In this document: one piece after another, positions 28,002 to 36,421 of the stretch
Numbering within the stretch: position 1 is the stretch's first letter
Layout: each line of letters starts with the position of its first letter
Source: Candidatus Saccharimonadota bacterium
Lineage (GTDB): Bacteria > Patescibacteriota > Saccharimonadia > Saccharimonadales > Saccharimonadaceae
Direction: 5' to 3'
Length of the DNA stretch: 64,000 nt
Assembly (NCBI GenBank): GCA_017510705.1
Contig: JAFWMO010000003.1
Span: 1-64,000, forward strand
Notes under the pieces: model-generated
Database searches by the model: none
The model's input: only the letters and a program-made list of their open reading frames with translations
Told to the model about the DNA's origin: nothing
Made by a program: the position numbers and the translations under genes

Positions 28002-29402
28002 TTCATCATCTGGAATCATATGAGTACAGTGAAACTCACTGCCGGCGAGTTTGTCAATGCTTTCTACAGCTTTTTTGGCCATTGGATTGGTGGTAGAACA
28101 GATAGAAAGCGCAATTAAGACTTCACCAAGCTTGAGGTAGCTTTCTTTGAAGTTGGAAGTCTTGTTTTTGATTTCTAAAATCGGCTCGAGTACGGCTGGA
28201 GCGATTAAATCTACCTCGTCTGGGATTTTGGTGATTACTTTGAGCGCGTTTAGCATGGTGCTGGAAATTGGCGAGAGATAGCCAGTCTTGCGGCCAACAA
28301 CGTATTTTTTGCCAACTTGGATACAAGCACTAGGGAGGTTGCCGGATTTTTCGCGTTTCATATCGGCGCATTCAGCTACGATGCGATCCGTCTCATTAAT
28401 GCCAAGTTCGTTCATAAGGAGCTTGATGCGTTCTGGAACGTCTTCGGTGACGGAGCCTTTTTTGAGATCCACGAGCGCGCGGTAATAACGGCGGACGATT
28501 TCGTCTTTGGCGGCCTTTTGAACCGCCCTGTCATCCGTGATACATTCGCCAATTACGTTGACACCCATGTCTGTAGGGGAATAATAGATAGTTTTACCAG
28601 TGATGCGAGTCAAAATTTCTTTTAATACCGGGAAAGTCTCAAGGTCGCGGTTGTAATTGACGGCTGGGATGCCATATTTTTCTAGGTGGAAATAATCAAT
28701 CATGTTTTTGTCGGCAAGGTCGGCAGTGGCGGCCTCGTAGGCAATGTTTACAGGGTGTTTTAGAGGCAAGCTCCAAACTGGGAAGGTCTCGAACTTGGCA
28801 TAGCCAGCATTTACACCGCGCTTAGATTCATGATAAAGCTGAGAAAGACTAGTAGCAAGTTTGCCAGAGCAAGGGCCTGGAGCAGAGACCACTACTAGTG
28901 GCTTAGTGGTTTCGATATATGGATTGGCGCCATAGCCTTCGTCCGAAACAATAGTATCGACATCGGTAGGATAGCCTTTGGTGAATTTGTGGAAATACGG
29001 GGTAATTTTGTAATCTTTGAGTTTTTTAGCAAAATCTTCGGCTTTTTTCTGGCCGTCAAAGAGGGTGATTACTACGGAATTAACTGTGATGCCTTTACTT
29101 CGCAAGAATTGAATGAGGCGGAGAACCTCAGTATCGTAAGAAATCATATGATCGGCGCGGATTTTGGACTTTTCAATAGCATTGGCATTGACGCAGAGAA
29201 TCACTTCGGCGTTGTCTTTTAGTTCTTGGAGGAGACGAATCTTTAGATCGGGCAAAAACCCGGGGAGGGTGCGCGCAGCGTGTTGATCATCTATCAGTTT
29301 GCCGCCAAACTCTAGATAGAGCTTGTCAAACATCTTGATACGCTGGTTGATTTTCTTTTTCTGAATTTTTAAGTATTTTTCGGCATCAAAACACTTTTTC
29401 AC
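27939..29402 (-). CDS. DUF1846 family protein
   Basis: A 487-residue protein of the DUF1846 (PF08903) family, close to the usual 490-500 residues. Recognisable blocks include EFGGKLIDDQHAARTLPGF near the start, VVVSAPGPCSGKLATSLSQL in the middle and YYSPTDMGVNVIG. The GPCSGK segment looks nucleotide- or phosphate-binding. The biochemical function of the family is not established to my knowledge. It starts with GTG, six bases after GGAGGT. Upstream on the same strand is a 33-residue membrane peptide with its own terminator. Confidence 0.9.
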   Translation of the reverse strand: MKKCFDAEKYLKIQKKKINQRIKMFDKLYLEFGGKLIDDQHAARTLPGFLPDLKIRLLQELKDNAEVILCVNANAIEKSKIRADHMISYDTEVLRLIQFLRSKGITVNSVVITLFDGQKKAEDFAKKLKDYKITPYFHKFTKGYPTDVDTIVSDEGYGANPYIETTKPLVVVSAPGPCSGKLATSLSQLYHESKRGVNAGYAKFETFPVWSLPLKHPVNIAYEAATADLADKNMIDYFHLEKYGIPAVNYNRDLETFPVLKEILTRITGKTIYYSPTDMGVNVIGECITDDRAVQKAAKDEIVRRYYRALVDLKKGSVTEDVPERIKLLMNELGINETDRIVAECADMKREKSGNLPSACIQVGKKYVVGRKTGYLSPISSTMLNALKVITKIPDEVDLIAPAVLEPILEIKNKTSNFKESYLKLGEVLIALSICSTTNPMAKKAVESIDKLAGSEFHCTHMIPDDELVILSNLGINATCGIEIDVG

Positions 29403-29444
29403 CGTGGACCTCCTTTTATATTTTTATTTTAGCACAAAACTTGA

Positions 29445-29480
29445 ATAAAAAAGAAGCCCGGGTTAAAACCCAACCCAGGC
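29445..29480 (-). terminator. Terminator of the 33-residue membrane peptide gene
   Basis: On the minus strand GCCTGGGTT pairs with AACCCGGGC and a TTCTTTTTT tail follows. Confidence 0.85.
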
Positions 29481-29492
29481 CATAATAATTTT

Positions 29493-29594
29493 TTATTCTT
29501 CTTCGGCGTTTTGCCAGATTATTCCGGCCACGACGACAAGTGCCAGAAGGCACAAAGGAAGAATATATACGAATAGCAATATCGTCTCTGTCAT
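29493..29594 (-). CDS. 33-residue single-span membrane peptide
   Basis: A 33-codon frame with a very strong ribosome site (AAGGAGGTGATAA, complementary to the end of 16S rRNA) directly before the ATG, an upstream TATAAT and a dedicated terminator. The product is one hydrophobic span (ILLFVYILPLCLLALVVVAG) with a short acidic tail ending in EEE. Such a layout suggests a real, well-translated small membrane protein. Its role is unknown. Confidence 0.72.
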   Translation of the reverse strand: MTETILLFVYILPLCLLALVVVAGIIWQNAEEE

Positions 29595-29738
29595 TTTATC
29601 ACCTCCTTTAAAATGCAGATTATAACTACATTATATCACGGTTTTGCTTTTTTGTCAATTTTATCCCTATTGTACAGATTTGTGGTATAATACTCTGGTA
29701 ACCTGTTGGTAGCACTTTTATAGAGGGGAGGTCACAAT

Positions 29739-30140
29739 ATGATTGCTGTTGGTGAAAAGAAAAACGACAGGAGCAAGATACTTGAAGGAATCACAGAAAA
29801 GAGAATTATTCAGCAGACTCTCGACGAGACAATTCGCGAAGAAGAGAAGATCTTGAAGAAGCTAGAAAAAGACGCTTTTAAGATAAAGCTCCTTCCTTGT
29901 ACTTTCTATCTTCCGGCATACGACATAGTGATTTGGAAAGGCGAAAAGTACAAGCATTACGACATGGATTTGTCTAAGTATTACGGAGAGTACCTGGCGC
30001 TCGGCAACAATATTGTCCAAATAACAGAGGACGTTAGAGACAGAATCCAACTTCTCTTAACTGAGAACAAGGGGCTTGAAGACTGGGCAGTCCTGGGAAT
30101 ATTACTAATCCGTACGTATGATTCGCAAAACGAAGATTAA
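29739..30140 (+). CDS. Unknown 133-residue protein
   Basis: A soluble, charged protein with a long N-terminal helix rich in Lys and Glu (about residues 8-48) and a C-terminal hydrophobic helix (DWAVLGILLIRTY). No family recognised. It has its own promoter (TGTGGTATAAT near 29690), GAGGGGAGG ribosome site and downstream terminator, and belongs to the set of isolated unknown genes scattered in the window. Confidence 0.68.
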   Translation: MIAVGEKKNDRSKILEGITEKRIIQQTLDETIREEEKILKKLEKDAFKIKLLPCTFYLPAYDIVIWKGEKYKHYDMDLSKYYGEYLALGNNIVQITEDVRDRIQLLLTENKGLEDWAVLGILLIRTYDSQNED

Positions 30141-30158
30141 TCATTATTGACCAAAATT

Positions 30159-30186
30159 AAAACGCCACTTTAGCAGTGGCGTTTTT
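30159..30186 (+). terminator. Terminator of the unknown gene at 29739
   Basis: AAAACGCCACT and AGTGGCGTTTT pair around a short loop and run into T residues. Confidence 0.9.
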
Positions 30187-30205
30187 CATATTCAAGAAAA
30201 TGTGT

Positions 30206-30211
30206 TATAAT
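30206..30211 (+). promoter_or_regulatory. -10 box of the cysteine desulfurase gene
   Basis: TATAAT ends 6 nt before the ATG at 30218. Confidence 0.6.
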
Positions 30212-30217
30212 ATTTTT

Positions 30218-31357
30218 ATGATTTATTTGGACTATGCAGCGGCAACTCCGATGAGCGAGAAGGCCATAAATGCAATGAAGCCGTATCTTGCGGAGGATTT
30301 TTTTAACCCATCTGCGCCGTATCTTGCTGCAAAAAAAGTCCGCGAAGCTTATGAAGACGCCAAGAATCAAATCGCTCACGTAATTGGTGCTAAAGGCAAT
30401 GATATCATCATGACCGCAGGGGCAACCGAGGCAAATAACCTTGCTCTTTCTGGTGCTTCTCACATCCTATATCTTATTACCGAACATGATTCCGTGCGTA
30501 ACATTGCCCGCGCCCACGGCGGTGAAGAGATAGCCGTTGATAAAAATGGAATTATTGATTTAAAAGACTTTGCCAGTAAACTAACTGATGACGTAGATAT
30601 GGTATCTGTGTCTCTGGCAAACAATGAGCTTGGCACGATTCAGCCGATTGTGGAGATTTCGGAGATTATTAAAAAGGCACGTTTGTCTCGTCTGGAACGG
30701 GGAATCAAGACGCCGCTTTATCTTCATTCTGATGCTTCGCAGGCTTTGAACCTAGTAAATATTAGCGTGGCCAGGATGGGGATTGATCTACTTACAATTA
30801 ATGCTGCAAAAGTTTATGGACCAAAGGGCGTGGGTGCTTTATACGTAGCTCACGGTGTAAAACTTCATCCTCTTACGCTTGGTGGCGGGCAGGAAAATGG
30901 TCTTCGCTCTGGTACTGAAAATGTAGCTGGCGCCGTGGCTTTTGCCGAAGCAATTGCTGATGCGCACGAACATATTAATGGGAATCGCAAAAAATACGAG
31001 AAATTGTCTGAGATTATGAGGCGTGAGCTGCTGGATTGCTTTGTGGAACCCGTATTTCTAGGCAGCCGCAAGAAGCAACTCGCAAATTTTGTGCCGGTTT
31101 GTTTCCCGGGGATTGACGCGGAGAGAATTATTTTTAAACTAGAAGAGCAAGAGATTTATCTATCTACCGGTGCGGCTTGCGCAGCATCGAAGGGCGAAAA
31201 ATCCCATGTGCTTAAGGCGATTGGGCTTTCTGATAAAGAAATTAATGGGTCGCTGAGAATTTCGCTCGGTGAAGGAAATAACGAAGAACAAGTAGTTACC
31301 GCAGCCAAAGCGATTTGCAAGGTAGTTGGTGAAGAATATGCGAGGATCAATGGGTAA
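30218..31357 (+). CDS. Cysteine desulfurase (IscS/NifS family)
   Basis: A 379-residue PLP enzyme that takes sulfur from cysteine. The N-terminus MIYLDYAAATPMSEKA is typical and supports the start at 30218 over an upstream in-frame ATG. The PLP lysine is in AAKVYGPKG (about residue 198); the residue before it is Ala where IscS has His. The sulfur-carrying Cys is in STGAACAASKGEKSHVL. It overlaps mnmA, so it most likely feeds sulfur into tRNA 2-thiouridine synthesis by MnmA rather than a full iron-sulfur assembly operon, of which no other gene is seen here. Confidence 0.93.
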   Translation: MIYLDYAAATPMSEKAINAMKPYLAEDFFNPSAPYLAAKKVREAYEDAKNQIAHVIGAKGNDIIMTAGATEANNLALSGASHILYLITEHDSVRNIARAHGGEEIAVDKNGIIDLKDFASKLTDDVDMVSVSLANNELGTIQPIVEISEIIKKARLSRLERGIKTPLYLHSDASQALNLVNISVARMGIDLLTINAAKVYGPKGVGALYVAHGVKLHPLTLGGGQENGLRSGTENVAGAVAFAEAIADAHEHINGNRKKYEKLSEIMRRELLDCFVEPVFLGSRKKQLANFVPVCFPGIDAERIIFKLEEQEIYLSTGAACAASKGEKSHVLKAIGLSDKEINGSLRISLGEGNNEEQVVTAAKAICKVVGEEYARING

Positions 31358-32522
31358 GACTGTATATGTAGGGATGTCTGGCGGAGTTGATTCGTCTGTA
31401 TCGGCATTGCTTTTGAAAGAGCAGGGGTACAACGTGGTGGGCGTATATATGAAAAACTGGTCGCGCGACTTGCCCGGTATGAAATGCCCATGGGCGGAAG
31501 ATCTTGCCGATGCTAAGCGCGTGGCAGTAAAACTTGGGATCGATTTTAAGGTTTTTGATTTTGAAAAAGAATACCATGATAAGGTAGTGAATTATATGCT
31601 GGCCGAGTTTAAAGCTGGACGTACGCCGAATCCGGATATTATGTGCAACCAAGAGATCAAGTTTAAGCTTTTCTATGAAGTATCTATGGAGCAGGGCGCC
31701 GATTTTATCGCTACTGGACACTATGCAAGGGTAAAGGATGGGAAACTTCTGCGCGCGGCTGACGAGAATAAGGACCAGACGTATTTCTTATATAGGATTT
31801 CGGAAGAAGCTCTTTCTCATACGCTTTTTCCGATTGGCGATATGTTAAAGCCCGATGTTAAAAAGCTCGCGGCAGAAAAAGGACTCCATAACGCCTATCG
31901 CAAAGAGTCTATGGGCGTATGTTTTGTGGGCGACGTGGGGATGGATGATTTTCTTAAGGAATATTTTCCGGTGACGCCCGGAGATATTATTGATGCTGAA
32001 ACCGGAGAAAAACTTGGAGTACATGAAGGCGCAGTGTTTTATACAATCGGCCAGCGTCATGGACTAAATATCGGTGGCGGCTTGCCATATTATGTAGTTT
32101 CAAAAGATATGGATAAGAATATTGTTTTTGTATCCAAGAATTTGAACAACAAAGAGATTTGGACGAGGGAATTAAAACTGACAGACGTTGTACTACGGAC
32201 CAATATTTCCGAACTCGGGGTATTTCGGAGCGCGGCAGCGCGTTCACCCCTTGGGACGTGCGAGCGAAGCGAGGATTTAGCGCCAGCCGCCCATGGCAGA
32301 CTGCCCCTTGGGACGCAGACAGCCCGAAGGGCTGATGGGCCAGCTGGACGCGACCCCGAGTTGGAAGTATTGGTCCGCTTACGCCATCGTGCACCTTTAA
32401 TTCCCGCATCATTTGATGGTGAGATTCTCAGATTTGAAAACGAGATTAAGCGCCCAGCCAGTGGGCAATCCGCCGTGTTGTATGATGGCGAAATTTGCCT
32501 AGGTGGTGGGATTATTGAATAG
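31350..32522 (+). CDS. mnmA: tRNA-specific 2-thiouridylase with an in-frame palindromic insert
   Basis: A 390-residue MnmA, which thiolates uridine 34 of tRNAs for Lys, Glu and Gln. The PP-loop GMSGGVDSS is at about residues 8-16, one catalytic Cys in MCNQEIKF and the second in GVCFVGDVG. The start at 31350 overlaps the desulfurase stop by 8 nt. Between the VVLRTNIS strand and EVLVRLRHRAP of the C-terminal beta-barrel domain there are about 50 additional residues. They are encoded by the palindromic element at 32196-32377, in antisense orientation compared with the copies in obgE and trmD. The conserved ends of the barrel resume normally after it. Confidence 0.95.
   Translation: MGKTVYVGMSGGVDSSVSALLLKEQGYNVVGVYMKNWSRDLPGMKCPWAEDLADAKRVAVKLGIDFKVFDFEKEYHDKVVNYMLAEFKAGRTPNPDIMCNQEIKFKLFYEVSMEQGADFIATGHYARVKDGKLLRAADENKDQTYFLYRISEEALSHTLFPIGDMLKPDVKKLAAEKGLHNAYRKESMGVCFVGDVGMDDFLKEYFPVTPGDIIDAETGEKLGVHEGAVFYTIGQRHGLNIGGGLPYYVVSKDMDKNIVFVSKNLNNKEIWTRELKLTDVVLRTNISELGVFRSAAARSPLGTCERSEDLAPAAHGRLPLGTQTARRADGPAGRDPELEVLVRLRHRAPLIPASFDGEILRFENEIKRPASGQSAVLYDGEICLGGGIIE
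32196..32377 (-). repeat. In-frame palindromic element, copy B (mnmA, antisense)
   Basis: A GC-rich long-form copy of about 182 bp; its core reads on the minus strand while mnmA is on plus. Its outer arms CGGACCAATATTTCC and GGAAGTATTGGTCCG continue into the shared AACTCGGGG, giving a 24-bp inverted repeat with one mismatch and one bulge. The antisense reading frame is also free of stops. Confidence 0.88.
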
Positions 32523-33420
32523 TACTCTTCACTTTTTCTATTAGCGCCGAGCACACTTCTTTGTCACCAATTAGCGTGATAGAGAAGGTCTTGTGTCCAA
32601 TTTTATTAATGCTAGCACCGCAATGGTATATTTTGGAGTCGTCGAGGATAAAATACCTGTCATGAAAAGTATTATTACGCACGACTTTCAGATTATTATA
32701 TTGCGCATTATACTTTTTTACATCTTGTTTCGTGAGCGTATTACTAGCGACAATAGTGACAGCTATATCTAATTTTTTTATGATGTCCAATGTGGTTTTG
32801 TCTGCATATGCGTCTATAATAATTAATCTTTCTTTTGCTTCACTAAAAATGTCCTGTATTTTGGAATAGGCATCATAAATTTGCCCATCAAAATAGATTT
32901 CTGTATTTTTGCGCTTTTCTTCAAATTTTTGGAATGAAGCTTCTAATAGTTTTATTTTATCGTGATCTTCTAAAACCATATTATTGATATATTTTTGTTC
33001 TAGTAGGGTGCTAGAAATATACTTTCGCATAGCCACGAAGGCATCCATTATCTCTATACTCACTTGCGCCGCAATGTTGGTTTTTAAAATTGTAGCCAGC
33101 ATGGCTACTCCTTGCTCCGTAAAGACTCTTGGGTTCTTATATCTGCCGCCCCGAGTTTCAATTCTTTGGTCAAAATTTTTGACCAAAAAATCTTTGCTCT
33201 CGGTTTCGTCTAAAACCCAGGAAAATCTATCAGGAAACTTTTCTGGGTTGTTCTTTACCGCCTGATTTATCTCTTTTGTGCCGTTCTTGCATTTATATAA
33301 TTTTGCCAAATCAGAATCTAGCATTACCTGGTTGCCCCTTATTTCGTAGATTAGATTTGTTATTTTTTGATTATTGTCTGGTGATTCTGGCTGAGCCACC
33401 AAAAAGTTTTTGCTATTCAT
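32512..33420 (-). CDS. ORF6N-domain protein with a phospholipase-D-like C-terminus
   Basis: A 302-residue protein. Residues about 20-110 match the ORF6N domain (IYEIRGNQVMLDSDLAKLY, then FSWVLDETE and PRVFTEQGVAMLATIL), known from phage antirepressors and cellular homologues. A linker helix follows. Residues about 175-300 look like one phospholipase-D-type unit (RLIIIDAYADKTTL, then HDRYFILDDSKIYHCGASIN), with HxxxxxxD in place of the full HKD motif. This domain pair is often linked with mobile elements or defence. AGGAG precedes the ATG. It overlaps mnmA by 11 nt, tail to tail. Confidence 0.82.
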   Translation of the reverse strand: MNSKNFLVAQPESPDNNQKITNLIYEIRGNQVMLDSDLAKLYKCKNGTKEINQAVKNNPEKFPDRFSWVLDETESKDFLVKNFDQRIETRGGRYKNPRVFTEQGVAMLATILKTNIAAQVSIEIMDAFVAMRKYISSTLLEQKYINNMVLEDHDKIKLLEASFQKFEEKRKNTEIYFDGQIYDAYSKIQDIFSEAKERLIIIDAYADKTTLDIIKKLDIAVTIVASNTLTKQDVKKYNAQYNNLKVVRNNTFHDRYFILDDSKIYHCGASINKIGHKTFSITLIGDKEVCSALIEKVKSTIQ

Positions 33421-33491
33421 AGCAATTCTCCTAGATTATTTTTTTCAAAGCTAGGCTATACTGGAGTTAGTATAGCACAAAACGTGACAAT

Positions 33492-33521
33492 AAAAAACGC
33501 CCCTTGTCCTTGAGGCGTTTT
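33492..33521 (-). terminator. Terminator of the Lys/Cys-rich membrane peptide gene
   Basis: On the minus strand AAAACGCC pairs with GGCGTTTT over a 12-nt loop and a T-run follows. Confidence 0.8.
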
Positions 33522-33532
33522 GAAAAACTAAA

Positions 33533-33727
33533 TTATGCCATCATCATGGCGGCGTTGGCGCAAAGAAGGATGCCGGCTACAAGCCCCATTGCAGTAATTA
33601 CATATACGTGGTATTTTTCTGCTTTGGTGATCTGTTTTTTGCAGCAAGTCTTCTTGCAGGCTTTTGCCTTAGTGGTAGTACATTTTTTTGCGGTTTTTGT
33701 CGCAGTTTTCTTTTTTGCTTGTGCCAT
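33533..33727 (-). CDS. Lys/Cys-rich single-span membrane peptide
   Basis: A 64-residue product. Start chosen at 33727 because AGGAAC lies just upstream; an upstream in-frame ATG has no ribosome site. Residues 1-38 are very basic and repetitive (KKKTATKTAKK, KAKACKKTCCKK) with four cysteines. Residues about 41-63 form one membrane span with a Met/Ala-rich end. The basic arm could bind nucleic acid or acidic lipids at the membrane, which is only inference. The gene has its own terminator. Confidence 0.65.
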   Translation of the reverse strand: MAQAKKKTATKTAKKCTTTKAKACKKTCCKKQITKAEKYHVYVITAMGLVAGILLCANAAMMMA

Positions 33728-33784
33728 TTTTTTGTTCCTATTTATACTTATGCTTATTGTATTATTATTTTTAATTTTTGTCAA

Positions 33785-33808
33785 GAAAAATGCCCCGCAA
33801 AGCGGGGC
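33785..33808 (-). terminator. Terminator of the unknown gene at 33836
   Basis: Perfect GC-rich 7-bp stem GCCCCGC/GCGGGGC with a 3-nt loop, followed on the minus strand by ATTTTTC. Confidence 0.88.
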
Positions 33809-33835
33809 GTTTGTGAGTTTGGTTTTATTTTGAGG

Positions 33836-34195
33836 TTATTTTTTTAACGGCTTAACCTCGTCCGCCGTTTTGCCATCGCCCCATTTAAGAGACAATATAT
33901 CAAAGATATATCTTTCTAGATATTGCTCTAATTTGGGGTTTCTGCCAATGTTTTCTGTTAGAAAACGACCTATCACCTTTATTAACATTGCGTAAGCAAT
34001 GTCTGAGGAATCAGATAGTAATTCCTCAAATTCAATGTGCGTTCTTAATGCTGATGCACATCTTTCTGCTTCCTTTAAAAACTTAAGGGTGATTTGGTCA
34101 TCTTCTCCCGGATGAGCCACATTCCATTCTAGAATTGCCTTAACGAAACTACTCGGCAAATCTGGAAGCTCTCGAATTAATTCTTCTTCTGTCAT
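33836..34195 (-). CDS. Unknown 119-residue protein
   Basis: A small soluble protein, mostly helical and acidic, with no recognised family. It begins MTEEELIRELPDLPSSFV and ends in a short Lys-rich tail. GGGAGGGA lies upstream of the ATG, a TATAAT lies near 34249 on the minus strand, and a strong terminator follows. It is one of the isolated unknown genes with complete transcription signals. Confidence 0.65.
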   Translation of the reverse strand: MTEEELIRELPDLPSSFVKAILEWNVAHPGEDDQITLKFLKEAERCASALRTHIEFEELLSDSSDIAYAMLIKVIGRFLTENIGRNPKLEQYLERYIFDILSLKWGDGKTADEVKPLKK

Positions 34196-34284
34196 TTTTT
34201 ATCCCTCCCTTCTAGACAGAAAAATTAGCGTTCTACACGCTACTTCTTATTATACCACACTTTGGCGAATTTTGCAAGATATGA

Positions 34285-34290
34285 TATAAT
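34285..34290 (+). promoter_or_regulatory. -10 box of alaS
   Basis: TATAAT ends 7 nt before the alaS ATG at 34298. Confidence 0.6.
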
Positions 34291-34297
34291 TTTCTCT

Positions 34298-36169
34298 ATG
34301 AATGCAAACGAAATTAGACAAAAATTCTTAGCTTTTCAAGAGAAAAAAGGCCATAAAATTATCCCGCCGGCCCCGCTCGTGCTAGAAAACGACCCAACTA
34401 CACTTTTTACTGGTGCTGGAATGCAGCCACTTTTGCCGTTTCTTCTCGGTGAAAACCACCCAGATGGCACTAGGCTTGCCGATTCGCAGCCATGTCTACG
34501 TTTGCAAGATATTGAGGATGTGGGCGATCCGCGTCACACTACCGTGTTTGAGATGATGGGAAACTGGAGCCTTGGAGATTATTTCAAAGAGGAGCAGATT
34601 CGTAATTTCTTTGAATTCTTGACCGCGGAAGTTGGTCTAGACCCAGCCAAAATTTACGTAACTTGTTTTATTGGCAATGAAAAATACGGCATCCCAAAAG
34701 ATATTGAAGCGGCCGAGATTTGGCAAAAAGTATTTAAAGAGGCCGGAATTGAGGCAAAAATTGCTGAAATCGGCACCGCGGAAGAAGGCGATAGGCGCGG
34801 CATTAAACCAGGTGAACACATTTTCTTCTACGACGACCACGAAAACTGGTGGAGCCGTGGTGGCGGATGTGATTCTACTCCGATTGGCGATCCTTGCGGC
34901 CCGGATTCCGAAGTTTTTTATGATTTTGGTGAAGACAAGCAGGACATTGAAAAATATGGCTTGGCTCATCCAGCCTCAGATGGCGCTAGATTTATGGAGA
35001 TTGGGAACCAAGTGTTTATGCAGTACCGTCGTGCCGAGGACGGTTCGTTTGTAGAGCTCGAGAAGAAAAATGTAGACTTTGGTGGAGGTCTGGAAAGAAT
35101 CTCTGCGGCCGCGATTAATTCGTTTGATGTGTTTAGGATTTCACTTCTTAAGCCGATTATTGATAAACTAGAGGAGATTTCTGGAAAATCTTACGATAAT
35201 AATACCGATGAAATGCGCGTGATTGCAGACCATATTCGTGGCGCATATTTGCTCGGTGCGCAAGGTCTCACGCCATCCAACAAGGCCCATGGCTATGCAA
35301 TGAGAAGGCTACTTCGCCGTGCGATTTTGCGTGCACTAGACCTTGGAATCTCATCTAATTTCCTTGCCGAAATCGTGCCGGTCGTAGCTGAGAATTACGC
35401 AGATTTGCCGGATTCTATTCTTACTCACCGTGGAGATGCGCTTAGCGTAATGCTAAAGGAAGAAAATGCGTTTCGCCAGACTTTGAATAAAGGCCTGAAG
35501 GAATTGCATAAGATGGGCACATCTCTCTCTGGTCAGGATTTGTTTAAGCTCCAGGATACGTATGGTTTTCCATTTGAGCTCTCCGTGGAGGAATGTTTCC
35601 GTGAAGGAATTAAACTGTCCGAGAACTACCGCGAAGAATTTGAGGCGGCATTAAAAGAGCAGCGCGAGCGCTCGCAGACTGCATCCAAGGGCATGTTTAA
35701 GGGTGGCCTAGAAGATCATGGCGAGCAAACCGTAAAATATCATACTGCCACACATTTGCTACTAGCGGCTCTTCAGAAATTAGTTTCTCCAGACATCGTG
35801 CAAAAAGGCTCCAATATCACTGCCGATAGAATGCGTTTTGACTTTAATCTTGACCACAAGATGACGCCAGAAGAATTATCTGCCGTAGAAAATCAGGTGA
35901 ACGAATGGATTAAAGCAGACTTGCCAGTTTCGTTTGCGGAGTATGACAAGGCCTATGCGCGCGACACCCTGAAAGCCCACGGGCAATTCTGGGAAAAATA
36001 TCCTGATATTCTTAAAGTCTATACTATTGGCGCAGAGGATGCTCCGGTTTCTCGCGAAGTTTGTGGTGGCCCACACGTAGAGCATACTGGCATGATTGGT
36101 TCGTTTAGGATCAAAAAAGAGGAAGCTTCTGCAGCTGGGATCCGTCGCATCAAAGCGATAGTTGAATAG
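34298..36169 (+). CDS. alaS: Alanyl-tRNA synthetase, compact form
   Basis: A 623-residue AlaRS against about 875 in E. coli. The start (MNANEIRQKFLAFQEKKGH) matches the family N-terminus and follows the -10 box. The class II catalytic core is clear (PTTLFTGAGMQPLLPF, then VFEMMGNWSLGDYF), as is the tRNA-binding middle region. The editing domain is present with its metal ligands in HTATH and CGGPH (usually CGGTH). The protein ends at AAGIRRIKAIVE, the end of the editing domain, so the oligomerising C-Ala domain is absent. Such short forms occur in reduced genomes. No frameshift is visible. Confidence 0.96.
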   Translation: MNANEIRQKFLAFQEKKGHKIIPPAPLVLENDPTTLFTGAGMQPLLPFLLGENHPDGTRLADSQPCLRLQDIEDVGDPRHTTVFEMMGNWSLGDYFKEEQIRNFFEFLTAEVGLDPAKIYVTCFIGNEKYGIPKDIEAAEIWQKVFKEAGIEAKIAEIGTAEEGDRRGIKPGEHIFFYDDHENWWSRGGGCDSTPIGDPCGPDSEVFYDFGEDKQDIEKYGLAHPASDGARFMEIGNQVFMQYRRAEDGSFVELEKKNVDFGGGLERISAAAINSFDVFRISLLKPIIDKLEEISGKSYDNNTDEMRVIADHIRGAYLLGAQGLTPSNKAHGYAMRRLLRRAILRALDLGISSNFLAEIVPVVAENYADLPDSILTHRGDALSVMLKEENAFRQTLNKGLKELHKMGTSLSGQDLFKLQDTYGFPFELSVEECFREGIKLSENYREEFEAALKEQRERSQTASKGMFKGGLEDHGEQTVKYHTATHLLLAALQKLVSPDIVQKGSNITADRMRFDFNLDHKMTPEELSAVENQVNEWIKADLPVSFAEYDKAYARDTLKAHGQFWEKYPDILKVYTIGAEDAPVSREVCGGPHVEHTGMIGSFRIKKEEASAAGIRRIKAIVE

Positions 36170-36184
36170 TTTTGCTTTTTGTGT

Positions 36185-36190
36185 TATAAT
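36185..36190 (+). promoter_or_regulatory. -10 box of the 46-residue peptide gene
   Basis: TGTTATAAT directly after alaS; a GAGGGGG ribosome site follows before the ATG at 36226, so this is a conventional leader. Confidence 0.5.
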
Positions 36191-36225
36191 AGCAGTAGTT
36201 GGTCTATTGAGAGGGGGTGCATAGA

Positions 36226-36366
36226 ATGGATATTAAAAAATTGACGGATAAATACGATAGAGCGATAGCAAGTGCTAACGTTGCTGACGCCGTCTTCTTC
36301 GTGGTATTACATATCGAATTATTTTTTATAATAATTGCTCTTTTTATAGATAATCTAATAATTTAG
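36226..36366 (+). CDS. 46-residue single-span membrane peptide
   Basis: A short frame with a GAGGGGG ribosome site about eight bases upstream, a TATAAT in front and a terminator directly after it. The product has a charged first half (DKYDRAIASANVAD) and a hydrophobic second half forming one span (FFVVLHIELFFIIIALF). Complete signals support it as a real gene. Its function is unknown. Confidence 0.65.
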   Translation: MDIKKLTDKYDRAIASANVADAVFFVVLHIELFFIIIALFIDNLII

Positions 36367-36374
36367 ACCAGCGG

Positions 36375-36397
36375 GCCAGGCATAAGCTTGGCTTTTT
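36375..36397 (+). terminator. Terminator of the 46-residue peptide gene
   Basis: GCCAGGC and GCTTGGC pair around ATAA and a TTTTT tail follows. It lies just before orphan FISUMP cassette 2, so transcription into the cassette from this side is unlikely. Confidence 0.85.
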
Positions 36398-36421
36398 CTT
36401 GTCTATGTTCTCAAAATATCC

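Noticed and set aside
30218-31357. Desulfurase as inactive because His before the PLP Lys is missing
   Set aside because: The Lys and the catalytic Cys are intact and this His is not strictly conserved across the family, so activity is assumed.
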